64,000 nt of DNA from Erythrobacter litoralis HTCC2594. Its GTDB lineage: Bacteria; Pseudomonadota; Alphaproteobacteria; Sphingomonadales; Sphingomonadaceae. Below, piece after piece: positions 49,261 to 58,483 of the stretch. The notes under the pieces were generated by a model that saw only the letters and a program-made list of their open reading frames with translations, ran no database searches and was not told the DNA's origin. A program made the translations under genes and the position numbers. The DNA lies in contig NC_007722.1 of the NCBI RefSeq assembly GCF_000013005.1, positions 377,501-441,500 on the forward strand. The letters run 5' to 3'. The stretch's first letter is position 1, and every line of letters starts with the position of its first letter.

Positions 49261-50060
49261 TCGGACCAGCTGCCATCGTAGAGCGCGGCGTCTTCGATGC
49301 CCAGCAGGTGCAGTGCAAAGATCAACACCGATGCGGTGACGCCGCTGCCGCAGGAGGTCACAATGGGGCGTGAAAGGTCGATGCCGGCATCCTCGAAAGC
49401 GGTGCGAAGCTCATTTTCCGGTTTGAAGGTGCCGTCCTCGCGGAAAAGCGCGGTGAAAGGCAGGTTGCAGGCTCCGGGAATATGTCCGCCCGGGAGGTTA
49501 TGGACCGTGTCCTCGACCGTACCGGCAAAGCGGCCGGCATCGCGCGCATCGATCACTTGCTCCGCGCTATCGGCGCAATTGGCGAGCATCTGGGCTTTGT
49601 CGCGCAGTCTTGCACGCTCGACATGGAGGTCGGGCGCAGCACCGTGGCCGCACTCGCCCGGCCCGGTTTCGATGGCCCGATTCTCGCTTCGCCATTTGGC
49701 GAAACCGCCATCGAGCACGGCGATCTTTTCGAGACCGGCGAAACGGAGCAGGGCCCACGCCCGGCACGCCGTCCGCAGGGCGCTGTCGTCGTAGAGGACG
49801 ATGCGGCTCTCCGGCTCGGCGCCCAGCGCCGAAAGCCGCTCGGCAAGAGCGTCGGGTTCGGGAATTTTGCCGGGCAGCGACGAGGCCGGATCATGAAGCG
49901 CGGCGAGATGCAGAAATCGCGCGCCCGGGATGTGACCCTTTTCGAACTCAGCTTCGGCGTCGCGCCCGGCTTGCGGCAGGTGCAGCGAGGCGTCGAGCAC
50001 GACGAGATCGGGTGAGCCGAATTGCCCTGCCAGCCAATCTGTCGAAACGAGCGCGTCCAT
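49212..50060 (-). CDS. sseA: 3-mercaptopyruvate sulfurtransferase
   Basis: 282-aa tandem rhodanese protein. The second domain holds active-site Cys237 in CGSGVTA, the loop typical of mercaptopyruvate rather than thiosulfate enzymes. The first domain is inactive. It moves sulfane sulfur to thiols or cyanide. It is the first gene of an overlapping operon with the C-S lyase and MscS genes. Confidence 0.93.
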   Translation of the reverse strand: MDALVSTDWLAGQFGSPDLVVLDASLHLPQAGRDAEAEFEKGHIPGARFLHLAALHDPASSLPGKIPEPDALAERLSALGAEPESRIVLYDDSALRTACRAWALLRFAGLEKIAVLDGGFAKWRSENRAIETGPGECGHGAAPDLHVERARLRDKAQMLANCADSAEQVIDARDAGRFAGTVEDTVHNLPGGHIPGACNLPFTALFREDGTFKPENELRTAFEDAGIDLSRPIVTSCGSGVTASVLIFALHLLGIEDAALYDGSWSEWGADPETPKATGVAG

Positions 50061-50090
50061 CGCCGTGGCCTAGCGCGTCGGCGCGGTCGG

Positions 50091-51206
50091 TCAAGTCAGC
50101 GCGCGGGCGCCGACATCGCTGAATCCCTGCGGCGGCGTATCGAGCCGGAACGGCTGCAGACGCCCCAGCCCGGGTTGCGGCTGCTTGCCGACCACGAAGG
50201 TGAAGGCGCGGGGCTCGCCCCTGCCATCGCTCACCCGGATCCGCGCGAGCGGCACGTAGATCGGCACCTTGCCCTGCCGGATCAGGCGCACCGATTCGAG
50301 CGGCAGTCGCAATTCGCCGGTGAGGGACTTGCGCTGGCCTGCGCCCAGGTGATCGACGGCTTGGATGACCGGCAGGTCTTTGGCCGGATCGGCCAGCTGT
50401 TCGGTGATCGGCGAGCCGCCATGCGCGCTCGTCAGGTCGCCCCCGATATTGAGGTTGCGCAACGCATGCGATCCGCGGTTGGTCAGCGTAAGGCGATAGG
50501 CCAGCGTCGCATTGCGCATGCTGCGCGTGACGCGGATGGCTTCGAGCTCGACCCGCAGGTCGGTCAGGTCAGTGGCGAGAGCGTCTGCGGCCCCGCCTGT
50601 CGGTGCGACCTTCGGCGCCTCGATCAGAATCGGAGCCGATGCTGTGCGGCGGCGCCGAAAAACCAGCGCTACCGCCACCGCGGCAAACCCAGCCAAAATC
50701 GCGGCGATCCACCAGTAATCCGTCAGCGATCCTTCCGGCGTCTCTTCCTTCACCGGCGTCGATCGCGCCATCGGCGGCGCGGCTTCGGTCGGGAGCGATG
50801 GCAACGGGGCCGCATCCGTCGACGGTGGCGTCGGTGGGGCGGCACCGGGAGTTGGTGTTGCCGTGGTGCTCGGCGAGGGCTGCTGCGGCGCGGCAGTGGC
50901 CGCAGGCCTTGGCGCGCCGGCGGTCGGCGTGGCAGTCGGGCGCGGGCGTACTGTAGTCGGCGCAGGGGTGGGAGCCGGTGTGACACGCGAGGTGGGCGTA
51001 GCGGCTGGCGTCGGAGTGGGTGCGGGCGCTGTCGGGATGACGCGCGGGCCGACCGGCACGATTCCGCTGTCGTCCACCGGGCCCTGTGGGCGCGGCGTCG
51101 CGGTCGGTGTCGGGTTGGGCGGCAGGCTGAAACCGCCTTGCGACTGCGCCATCGCGGGCATGGCCCACGCGAGCGCGATCAGGGGAAGGGCGTTATAGAT
51201 TTTCAT
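50091..51206 (-). CDS. Pro/Thr-rich single-pass membrane protein, unknown function
   Basis: 371 aa. A Sec signal peptide (cleavage after Ala20, AMA-Q) is followed by about 130 residues of Pro/Thr/Ala-rich low-complexity sequence. Then comes one TM helix (about 164-183, YWWIAAILAGFAAVAVALVF), a basic stop-transfer RRRR, and a cytoplasmic domain of about 185 residues with beta-rich pattern (YRLTLTNRGSHALRNLNIGGD). The rigid outer stalk and the inner domain suggest an envelope-spanning sensor or scaffold, but no family is recognised. Confidence 0.7.
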   Translation of the reverse strand: MKIYNALPLIALAWAMPAMAQSQGGFSLPPNPTPTATPRPQGPVDDSGIVPVGPRVIPTAPAPTPTPAATPTSRVTPAPTPAPTTVRPRPTATPTAGAPRPAATAAPQQPSPSTTATPTPGAAPPTPPSTDAAPLPSLPTEAAPPMARSTPVKEETPEGSLTDYWWIAAILAGFAAVAVALVFRRRRTASAPILIEAPKVAPTGGAADALATDLTDLRVELEAIRVTRSMRNATLAYRLTLTNRGSHALRNLNIGGDLTSAHGGSPITEQLADPAKDLPVIQAVDHLGAGQRKSLTGELRLPLESVRLIRQGKVPIYVPLARIRVSDGRGEPRAFTFVVGKQPQPGLGRLQPFRLDTPPQGFSDVGARALT

Positions 51207-51320
51207 CGTGGTCTGGTACGGACTGCGTGGTCCTGTGCGACGGCGCGCTGAATAGGCTCTTAATCGCCACGGTCAATCGGCTGGCTTGTGCTTCGCGCAA
51301 GATCGCGGCAGATGCGCGGC

Positions 51321-51794
51321 ATGAGTGACACACCGACACCAGCCGAGGGCGCTCCGCAGTTTCTCGGCAAGCAGACCGCGCTGCCCGCTTCGCCGGAAGA
51401 TGCGGTGCTCGATTACGTGCCCAATCCGCGCCCCGGCGCGCTCTATCTCGTACGCTTTGCCGCGCCGGAGTTCACATCGTTGTGCCCGGTCACCGGCGCA
51501 CCCGACTTCGCGCATCTCGTCATCGATTATGCCCCGGGCGACACGGTCGTCGAATCCAAGAGCCTCAAGCTCTTTCTCGGCTCTTTCCGCAACCACAACG
51601 GCTTCCATGAAGACGTGACGGTCGGCATCGGCCAGCGCCTCAACGAAGAGATGCGACCGCGATGGCTCAGGATCGGCGGTTACTGGTATCCGCGCGGCGG
51701 CATCCCCATCGACGTCTTTTGGCAGAGCGGACCTTCCCCCGAAGGGCTTTGGGTGCCGGATCAGGGCGTTGCGGGCTATCGCGGGCGCGGTTGA
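51321..51794 (+). CDS. queF: NADPH-dependent 7-cyano-7-deazaguanine reductase
   Basis: 157-aa single-domain (YkvM-type) QueF; it reduces preQ0 to preQ1 in queuosine synthesis. Catalytic Cys55 lies in [11 protein letters not shown] with Asp62; the substrate-binding ESKSLKLFL (Glu78) and [11 protein letters not shown] are present. The start is ATG 51321 ([10 protein letters not shown]); an ATG three codons earlier is possible. No other queuosine gene is in the window. Confidence 0.95.
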   Translation: MSDTPTPAEGAPQFLGKQTALPASPEDAVLDYVPNPRPGALYLVRFAAPEFTSLCPVTGAPDFAHLVIDYAPGDTVVESKSLKLFLGSFRNHNGFHEDVTVGIGQRLNEEMRPRWLRIGGYWYPRGGIPIDVFWQSGPSPEGLWVPDQGVAGYRGRG

Positions 51795-51855
51795 TCGGTT
51801 AGCGTGCCTGCCGTGCATGCTGGGGGAGGCATGATGGGCGGACAATCGAGACACG

Positions 51856-53370
51856 ATGCGTAAAGCGGCGATCCTCATCGGGATCATAGTGGCGCTGCTC
51901 GCGATTGCCGGGGGTGCGGCGTATTATTACTTGCAAACGCAGGTCGCGATTGCCGACTATCCGCGCCCGGTCCGATCGGACACGGCGCCCGAGATTGCCG
52001 ACGGCGATACGGTGCTGGTCACACAGGTCGGCATCCCGCTCGAGACGATCCGGCGGGCGCTCGAGAAGGACGTTCCACGCAGGCTCTATGCGATCGATCG
52101 CCAGATGGAGAATTGCGTGCCGCGCCGCAATATCCGCGTGTTCGGAGAAGATCTGGGCCGCACGCCCAAGGTCGCCTGCCGGATCACCGGTCAGGTCCGG
52201 CGAGGCGCCATCAGCGTGGTCGGACGGGGCGACCGGCTGATCGCGCGGCTGCCGGTCAACGCGACGGTTCGCGCGCGCGACATCGGTGGGGTCATAAAGC
52301 AGGAAACAGCGACCGCATCGGCGATGATGGAAGTGACCGTGCGCATTTCGGTGGGCCGCAGCTGGCAACCACGCGCGGCGGTCGACCTCGACTATCGCTG
52401 GACCAGGGAACCGGGCATCGACATCCTCGGGCAGCGGATCACCTTCACCGAGCCGGCTAATCGCGAGCTTCGCGGCGTATTGCGGGAGGTGGAGCGCAGC
52501 CTGCAGCGCGAGGTCGCGAAGATCGCTATCAAGCCCGTGGTCGAAAAGCTGTGGTCGCGCGGCTTCACCACGTTGTCGCTGAGCGAAGACAATCCTCCCG
52601 TCTGGCTGACCATCGCTCCGCAAGAGGCGGGTGTCGGGCAATTCCGAGTCGCTGGCCGGCAATTGATCGCCGACGTGATGGTTGCGGCAAGGACCCGGGT
52701 GAAAGTCGGCGAGCGGCCCGAGGATGTCCAACGCAAGGCCCTCGGACCCAATGCCGGTATCACCGAAGGCGGCGGATTCCGCGCGGTGGTGCCGGTGATG
52801 GCGGATTATGCCGAGCTGGAACCGGTGCTCCTGCGCGAACTCGGCAAGCTGGCGGACAAAGGCATCAAGCGCGAAGACCTCGGGCGGCTGGAACTCGAAT
52901 TCGAGGACGTCGAGATTTTCGCGACGGATGACGACAGGCTGGCAGTGGGCATCGTCGCCGAGGTCGTGCCGGTCGGCAGGCGGACCGGACGCAGCTGGGG
53001 CCGGACGCGCGGCGAAGTGTGGCTCACAGGGCGCGCTGCCACGCAGGCGGGCAGCGAAGTCGTCCGCATCGAGGACCTGCGCATCTTCGGCGACATGGAC
53101 GCGATCAGCGGCGACGTGCTGATCCGTATCATGCGCCGCGAGGAGGTGCGCAGCGCCATCGAAGCCGCGCTGGTCGAGGATTTCCGCCAGGATTATGCCC
53201 GCATCGCCGAGAAGGTGCGCGCGGGGCTGGCCGATGTGGGGTCCGGCGACATACGCCTGTCGATTACAGTGGACGCAATCGATCACGGCGAAGTGCAGGT
53301 GACCGGGCAGGGGCTTTACCTGCCGGTCGAGGCGCGGGGGCGGGTCGAGGCGGATGTCGCGATCAGGTGA
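51856..53370 (+). CDS. DUF4403 family protein
   Basis: 504 aa with one N-terminal TM or uncleaved signal (5-25) and a long beta-rich body, consistent with DUF4403 proteins, which show a repeated lipid-binding-like (BPI/TULIP) fold. It is expected in the periplasm or membrane-anchored. The function is unknown. It starts 61 bp after queF. The gene's end is followed by an intergenic repeat. Confidence 0.75.
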   Translation: MRKAAILIGIIVALLAIAGGAAYYYLQTQVAIADYPRPVRSDTAPEIADGDTVLVTQVGIPLETIRRALEKDVPRRLYAIDRQMENCVPRRNIRVFGEDLGRTPKVACRITGQVRRGAISVVGRGDRLIARLPVNATVRARDIGGVIKQETATASAMMEVTVRISVGRSWQPRAAVDLDYRWTREPGIDILGQRITFTEPANRELRGVLREVERSLQREVAKIAIKPVVEKLWSRGFTTLSLSEDNPPVWLTIAPQEAGVGQFRVAGRQLIADVMVAARTRVKVGERPEDVQRKALGPNAGITEGGGFRAVVPVMADYAELEPVLLRELGKLADKGIKREDLGRLELEFEDVEIFATDDDRLAVGIVAEVVPVGRRTGRSWGRTRGEVWLTGRAATQAGSEVVRIEDLRIFGDMDAISGDVLIRIMRREEVRSAIEAALVEDFRQDYARIAEKVRAGLADVGSGDIRLSITVDAIDHGEVQVTGQGLYLPVEARGRVEADVAIR

Positions 53371-53450
53371 ATGGGGATCTGACCGGTCCATGCCCTGTCA
53401 TTCGGGCCCAGTCAGTGAGGTCGGACCTGTTCCCTCCCGCCCTTCCGGTT

Positions 53451-53551
53451 GGGAGTTTCGATGGAAAACCGTCCCCCGGACATTGGCGCGCTATGACCCT
53501 TCGCTGTCGCTCGGGAGTTTTCACGCGAAACCGTCCCCCGGACGGTTTCGT
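53451..53551. repeat. Direct repeat pair with strong hairpin
   Basis: Two similar 30-nt units (53451-53480 and 53513-53542) share GGGAGTTT and the block AAACCGTCCCCCGGA, 62 bp apart. In the second, CGAAACCGTCC-CCC-GGACGGTTTCG (53527-53551) forms a perfect 11-bp stem. No T-run follows on either strand, so this looks like a short palindromic repeat rather than a terminator. Confidence 0.7.
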
Positions 53552-53562
53552 CTAGTGAAAAC

Positions 53563-53638
<76 letters not shown>

Positions 53639-53725
53639 GTATCCGTTTGCCCTGCTGCTGCTCCGCGTGAGGGCGTTCTCATCTACCCTACCGCTTCGCT
53701 GCTTGAGGGCGGAGGGGCCTTTCGA

Positions 53726-54613
53726 TCAAAGCGCGCCAAAAGTCCAGCCCTCGGTACGGGCAATTTCCGGGGTGAGGCCGGCGGGATTCCAGTATGCGGG
53801 GTCGTGGCCGACTGTGCGCAACCATGCCGCTGTCAGCAGCGCGTCGGAGGAATGATCGTCGATTGTTCCTTCGCCCGGCACCGGGGGAGAGCCCAGCTGT
53901 ACCAGAGCCGCGTTCAGGTCTTCGTAGGTGCGGAGCTTCGTCTTCGTCCCGATGACTCCTCCGCCGCGCGCTGCGATGGATGTGTACATTTCGACCACCA
54001 CAGGGCCGCACTCGGGCAGCGGATCGATCGGCCATACGCTGACCCGGTCGCGCAGCCGGTGAAGCATCCGCATGCCCGTAAGGCTCGACTTGCCGACCTG
54101 TGCCGCGCCGACGAGGTTGAAATTGCTGACCGGACGTACGCCTTGCGCGCGCTGGGCCGCTTCGGCGACGCGGAAACGGCCTTCGCGGGTCGGAGCATCG
54201 GACAGCAGGAAGCGATCGCCGACATGCTCCCGCGAATGCCGGAAATAGCGCGAAGCCTGCGTGTGCGCGATGAAGCTGCCGCATTTTAGGTGCGGATCGG
54301 CAGCGCAAATGTCGTCGATCAGCGCCCAAAGCGCCTTCGCATCGGCAGGACTGTCATCCCACCCGGGAAAGTACGCCCCCGCATCGGCGAACGGCAGCGC
54401 AATGCCGAGGTCCATCCCGATCAGCGTGTCGCGCGGGACCTCGTGCGTGATGATGTCGGCGACTTCCTCGCGGCTCCACCCCCTGCCGCGCTCGACCAAT
54501 ACAGGCGGGCCGCCTGCAGCATCGGCGAGCGAAAGGGCGATTCCCCTTTGCCGCTCCCCCTTCGCGCCGGACCAGTCGATGGCGAGAAAGTGGGTGAAGC
54601 GGTCAGGACGCAT
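53726..54613 (-). CDS. Predicted RNase H-fold (DUF429-like) protein coupled to RarA
   Basis: 295 aa. Acidic residues sit where an RNase H/RuvC-type fold would place them: Asp13 (FLAIDWSGAKG, strand 1), Asp68 (LIGMDLGIALP), Glu208 (VVVEMYTS) and the terminal DDHSSDALLTAAWL (Asp253, Asp257). This resembles predicted RNase H-like nucleases of the DUF429 group. No nuclease activity is shown for it. Its start overlaps the rarA stop by 11 nt, so the two are co-translated. The assignment rests on motif pattern only. Confidence 0.65.
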   Translation of the reverse strand: MRPDRFTHFLAIDWSGAKGERQRGIALSLADAAGGPPVLVERGRGWSREEVADIITHEVPRDTLIGMDLGIALPFADAGAYFPGWDDSPADAKALWALIDDICAADPHLKCGSFIAHTQASRYFRHSREHVGDRFLLSDAPTREGRFRVAEAAQRAQGVRPVSNFNLVGAAQVGKSSLTGMRMLHRLRDRVSVWPIDPLPECGPVVVEMYTSIAARGGGVIGTKTKLRTYEDLNAALVQLGSPPVPGEGTIDDHSSDALLTAAWLRTVGHDPAYWNPAGLTPEIARTEGWTFGAL

Positions 54614-55925
54614 CGCGCCGCTCCCGGCGCAGATTGTCCCAATAGGCGATACGCTCCTTCACCTTGCGCTCGAAGCCACGTTCGACCGGTGCGTAATAGG
54701 TCTGCGGCTCCATCTCTTCGGGCCAGTAATCGTCGCCCGAGAAGCCGTCATCGGCGTCGTGGTCATAGGCATAACCCGCGCCGTAGCCGATTTCCTTCAT
54801 CAACTTCGTCGGCGCGTTGAGGATGTTTTGCGGCGGCATCAGGCTGCCGGTTTCCTTGGCGCTGCGGAAGGCGGCTTTCTGCGCGGCATAGGCGGCATTC
54901 GATTTGGGCGCGGTGGCGCAATAGAGGCAGGCCTGGACGATCGCCAGCTCGCCTTCGGGGCTGCCGAGAAACTCATAGGCGTCCTTGGCGGCAAGGCATT
55001 GCGTCAGGGCCTGCGGGTCCGCGAGGCCGATGTCTTCGCTGGCGAAACGGACCAAGCGGCGCAGGACGTAGAGCGGTTCCTCGCCCGCCGTCAGCATCCG
55101 CGCGAGGTAGTAGAGCGCAGCCTGCGGGTCGCTCCCGCGCAGGCTCTTGTGCAGCGCGCTGATGAGATTGTAATGACCCTCGCGGTCCTTGTCGTAGACC
55201 GCCACGCGCCGCTGGAGGAACAATCCCAGTTCGGCTGGGCCGAGCGGCGCATCAATGTTTGCATTGTAAAGCGTTTCGGCCTGATTGAGCAGGAAACGCC
55301 CGTCGCCATCGGCGCTGGCGATGAGCGCTGCGCGCGCTTCGTCGGTCAGCGGCAGGGGACCTTCGAGCGCTTCGGCGCGGTCGAGCAGTTTGCCGAGCGC
55401 CTCGGCGTCGAGCCGGTGCAGGATCAACACCTGCGCGCGGCTCAATAGCGCGGCGTTGAGTTCGAAGCTCGGGTTCTCGGTCGTCGCGCCGACCAGCGTT
55501 ACCGTGCCGCGTTCGACGAAAGGCAGGAAGCCGTCCTGCTGCGCGCGGTTGAAGCGGTGGATTTCGTCCACGAACAACAGCGTCTTTCTGCCCGCTGCCG
55601 CCATCCTGTCGGCTTCGGCGAAGGCCTTTTTGAGATCGGCGACGCCCGAGAAAACCGCGCTGATTGCGACGAAGCGCATGCCCACCGCGTCGGCGAGCAG
55701 CCGCGCGGTGCTGGTCTTGCCGGTGCCGGGAGGGCCCCACAGGACCATGCTGGAGAGCTTGCCCGAGGCGACCATGCGCCCGATCGCGCCTTTGGGGCCG
55801 GTCAGGTGCTCCTGTCCGATGACTTCGCCGAGCGCGCGCGGCCGCAGCCGGTCGGCCAGCGGCGCATCCTCGCGCGGGGCATCGTCGCGCGCAGGCGCCG
55901 CATCGTTTCCAAACAGGTCTGCCAT
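54603..55925 (-). CDS. rarA: Replication-associated recombination protein RarA (MgsA)
   Basis: 440-aa AAA+ ATPase that acts at stalled forks. Walker A is GPPGTGKTS (64-72), Walker B LLFVDEIHRFN, sensor 1 GATTENPSFEL, and the C-terminal tetramerisation region RGSDPQAALYYLARML is present. The N-terminal DLFG matches family members. It heads a two-gene unit with the RNase H-fold gene and is divergent from padR. Confidence 0.95.
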   Translation of the reverse strand: MADLFGNDAAPARDDAPREDAPLADRLRPRALGEVIGQEHLTGPKGAIGRMVASGKLSSMVLWGPPGTGKTSTARLLADAVGMRFVAISAVFSGVADLKKAFAEADRMAAAGRKTLLFVDEIHRFNRAQQDGFLPFVERGTVTLVGATTENPSFELNAALLSRAQVLILHRLDAEALGKLLDRAEALEGPLPLTDEARAALIASADGDGRFLLNQAETLYNANIDAPLGPAELGLFLQRRVAVYDKDREGHYNLISALHKSLRGSDPQAALYYLARMLTAGEEPLYVLRRLVRFASEDIGLADPQALTQCLAAKDAYEFLGSPEGELAIVQACLYCATAPKSNAAYAAQKAAFRSAKETGSLMPPQNILNAPTKLMKEIGYGAGYAYDHDADDGFSGDDYWPEEMEPQTYYAPVERGFERKVKERIAYWDNLRRERRDAS

Positions 55926-55984
55926 TCATGGAGCGAGATAGGCCGCTCGTCGGAAAATGCCACCGGCCTCTTGAAGCTGCAGTG

Positions 55985-56000
55985 CAAAGATATATCTTTG
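55985..56000. promoter_or_regulatory. Perfect 16-bp palindrome between rarA and padR, candidate PadR operator
   Basis: CAAAGATATATCTTTG is an exact palindrome in an otherwise GC-rich region. It lies 29 nt upstream of the PadR start and 60 nt upstream of the rarA start, where an autoregulator would bind. PadR proteins bind palindromes as dimers and often repress their own gene. Confidence 0.65.
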
Positions 56001-56029
56001 AATCCGCAAGACCTATCGGGAGAATGACG

Positions 56030-56692
56030 ATGACATGGCAGAAATACGGTCGCGGGGGCTGGAACAATCTCGGCCCGATGATCGCGATGATGGCGGCCTC
56101 GGCCGCTAGCGACTGGGAGGATGGCGAGCGCCGCAGCCGGTCGCGCAAGGGCCGTGGATGGCAGGACGGCGCCGGTCGCACCAAGCGTCGCGGGCGCATG
56201 TTCGCGCAGGGCGAGCTTCGCCTGGCCCTGCTGGCGCTGATCGCCAGGGAACCTCGCCACGGTTACGAGTTGATCCGCGCGATCGAGGACATGACGGGAG
56301 GCGGTTATGCTCCGAGCCCGGGCGCAGTCTATCCGACGCTGCAATTGCTCGAGGAAGAAGGTCAGATCAAACCGGCCAAGGCAAAGGGCAAGGCCAAAAG
56401 CGAGGGTGGCGAGAGCGAGACCGGCGGCAAGAAGCCATTCAAGGCAACCAAGTCCGGCAAGGCCGAACTCGAAGAGCGCGCCGAGGAAGTCGACCAGCTG
56501 ATGGAGCGGTTGGGCGCGCACGGCGAACGCGCCGAGCGGGTGCGGGAAAAGAGCCCCGACCTGTTCCGCGCGATGGGCAATTTGGCCAATGTCCTCAAGA
56601 TCCGCGCGCGCTCCGGCAAGCTCGATCAGAACACGATCGACCAGATCGTCGACATCATCGACGAGGTCGCCAAACGGATCGAGCGCCTCTGA
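56030..56692 (+). CDS. PadR family transcriptional regulator
   Basis: 220 aa from ATG 56030, chosen because GGGAG lies 7 nt before it; ATG 56024 is too close to the Shine-Dalgarno. An N-terminal Gly/Arg-rich extension (about 60 residues) precedes the winged helix (LRLALLALIAREPRHGYELIRAIE...YAPSPGAVYPTLQLLEEEGQI). The wing carries a long Lys/Gly/Ser insert (KAKGKAKSEGGESETGG). A C-terminal helix region aids dimerisation. The palindrome upstream suggests autorepression. The ligand and targets are unknown. Confidence 0.9.
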   Translation: MTWQKYGRGGWNNLGPMIAMMAASAASDWEDGERRSRSRKGRGWQDGAGRTKRRGRMFAQGELRLALLALIAREPRHGYELIRAIEDMTGGGYAPSPGAVYPTLQLLEEEGQIKPAKAKGKAKSEGGESETGGKKPFKATKSGKAELEERAEEVDQLMERLGAHGERAERVREKSPDLFRAMGNLANVLKIRARSGKLDQNTIDQIVDIIDEVAKRIERL

Positions 56693-56796
56693 GGTTCGCA
56701 AACGCAACGATTAACGCGCTTTGTCCCACAAAAGGCGCGTGATAGATTCCCTTCCATTGGTTGTCCGTCCGCGGGCAACAAATGGAGGGGATGGTT

Positions 56797-57234
56797 ATGA
56801 ATAGGATCGGCAGAACGGCGACGCCGTGGCACCTTTGGGTGGTCGGCATCGTGAGCGCGCTGTGGAATTTGGGCGGGGTGGCCAGCTATCTGGCGACCGA
56901 AACCGGAAATCTGGATGCTTTCGGCATGCCGAGCGACCTTCACAGCTATTTTTACGATTTTCCGGCCTGGGCCGTGGCTTTCTGGGCGCTGGGCGTCTGG
57001 GGATGCTTTTTCGGTTCGCTCGCCTTGCTTCTGCGCAGCAAATGGGCGGTGACGCTGTTCGGCATATCGATTGTCGGCCTGCTCGGCACGACATTTTACG
57101 AGCGCGTCGTGGCGGTCGTTCCTGCAGAATTGCAAACGACCGGCCAGACGCTGTTCGCCGTGGCGATTTGGGTCATCACGATCGGGCTCTTCTTCTACGC
57201 GCGGCGGATGCGGGCGGCAGGCGTGCTGCGTTAA
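56797..57234 (+). CDS. Small four-helix membrane protein
   Basis: 145 aa from ATG 56797 (GGAGG 7 nt upstream). Four hydrophobic segments are visible (about 9-30, 50-70, 78-100 and 113-135). The family is not recognised, though sphingomonads have similar short proteins often labelled sugar transporter or hypothetical. It follows padR by 104 bp, so it could be a PadR target. It is convergent with the glycosyltransferase gene. Confidence 0.7.
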   Translation: MNRIGRTATPWHLWVVGIVSALWNLGGVASYLATETGNLDAFGMPSDLHSYFYDFPAWAVAFWALGVWGCFFGSLALLLRSKWAVTLFGISIVGLLGTTFYERVVAVVPAELQTTGQTLFAVAIWVITIGLFFYARRMRAAGVLR

Positions 57235-57237
57235 TCT

Positions 57238-58383
57238 CTAGCACTTCGCAATCCGCAAATAGGCATCGACTACCGCCTGGTTGATTGCGTCCCAGCTATA
57301 GTCGCGGCTGCGTCGTTCGCCTGCTGCACCGTGGGCGAGCCGCAGGGCGTCGTCGGTGCAATAGGGCGCCATGGCCTGCGCGAACTCTTGAGGCTGGCCC
57401 GGGGGGACCAGGCGGCCCGTCTCGCCGTCGTTTACCAGGCTCGAGGCCCCTGTCGCCGACGCTGCCACCACCGGCAACCCGCTCGCCATCGCCTCGAGCG
57501 TAACGTTGCCGAATGTCTCGGTGATCGAGGGGTTGAGGAAGACGTCAGCGCTTGCCAGCGCGCGACCGAGATCCTTGCCGGTCTGGAAGCCGACGAAGAT
57601 CCCGCCGGGCAAAGCCTTTTCGAACCATCCGCGCGCCGGACCGTCGCCGATCACCAGCACCTTGTGCGGGGCCTGCAGCTTGCGCAGTTCGATGATCGCA
57701 TCGGCGAAAACGTCGAGGCCTTTCTCCATCACCAGGCGGCCGAGGAAAGCGATGGCGACATCCTCGTCTGCCAGCCCGTAGGAGCGCCGCCATTCGAGAT
57801 CGCGCCGCGAGGGGTTGAAGGTCTCGCGATCGACGCCGCGGGTCCAGAGCGAGATGTCATCGTGCATCCCCATGGACCTGTATTCGTCGATCATGCTCTG
57901 CGAAGGCGCTACCAGCGCATCGCAGCGATTGTAGAAGCGGCGCAAAATCCGCTCGATCAGCGGCTCGATGAAGCCGAGGCCGTAATAGCGGGGATAGGTT
58001 TCGAACCGCGTGTGCACGGAAGCCAGCACGGGAATGCCGCGCTCACGCGCCCATTTGAGCGCAGCATGGCCGGTCGGATCGGGTGAAGAGACATGCACCA
58101 TGTTGGGCTTGAACTCGCGGAGAGCATTTTTCGCCGCCGTGTTCAGCCCCGTCGGCATGCGATACTCGCCGCGCCCCTTCACCGGCATCGGGATATTGGG
58201 CACGTCGAACAATTCGCCCGTCGGTTCGAAGTCGGGATCGCGAACCTTCGGCGAGAACACGCGCACCGCCGCGCCCTGCCGCAGCAGGTAACCGACCAGC
58301 CGGTTCAATGCCTGGTTCGCCCCGTCGCGGGTGTAGTTGTAGTTGCCGCTGAACAGCGCAATCCTGAGATCGCTCGTTTCCAT
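57238..58383 (-). CDS. GT4-family glycosyltransferase
   Basis: 381 aa, two Rossmann domains. N-terminal GNYNYTRDGANQALNRLVGYL and C-terminal VMEKGLDVFADAI, SITETFGNVTLEAMASGLPVVA (the EX7E-type motif) are typical of GT4 enzymes related to SqdX and mannosyl- or glucuronosyl-lipid synthases. It probably transfers a sugar from a nucleotide donor to a lipid at the inner membrane. The donor and acceptor cannot be read from sequence. Confidence 0.85.
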   Translation of the reverse strand: METSDLRIALFSGNYNYTRDGANQALNRLVGYLLRQGAAVRVFSPKVRDPDFEPTGELFDVPNIPMPVKGRGEYRMPTGLNTAAKNALREFKPNMVHVSSPDPTGHAALKWARERGIPVLASVHTRFETYPRYYGLGFIEPLIERILRRFYNRCDALVAPSQSMIDEYRSMGMHDDISLWTRGVDRETFNPSRRDLEWRRSYGLADEDVAIAFLGRLVMEKGLDVFADAIIELRKLQAPHKVLVIGDGPARGWFEKALPGGIFVGFQTGKDLGRALASADVFLNPSITETFGNVTLEAMASGLPVVAASATGASSLVNDGETGRLVPPGQPQEFAQAMAPYCTDDALRLAHGAAGERRSRDYSWDAINQAVVDAYLRIAKC

Positions 58384-58483
58384 CTGCGCGCCATAGGCAA
58401 GGGGAACGCCAATGGCGAGAGAGTGTTGGTCTGATGCACACTACAACCTGTCGATGCATAGGTATTTCGCATTGACTTAATTC

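Noticed and set aside
46775..49318. An apparent 847-residue fusion of an unknown protein with the MscS channel
   Set aside because: The first half lies out of phase over the C-S lyase gene, is Arg/Gly/Ala-rich and unlike any family, while both real genes are intact and overlap by ATGA.
53527..53551. Rho-independent terminator for tRNA-Thr
   Set aside because: The stem is strong but no T-run follows on the minus strand, and a related unit repeats 62 bp away.
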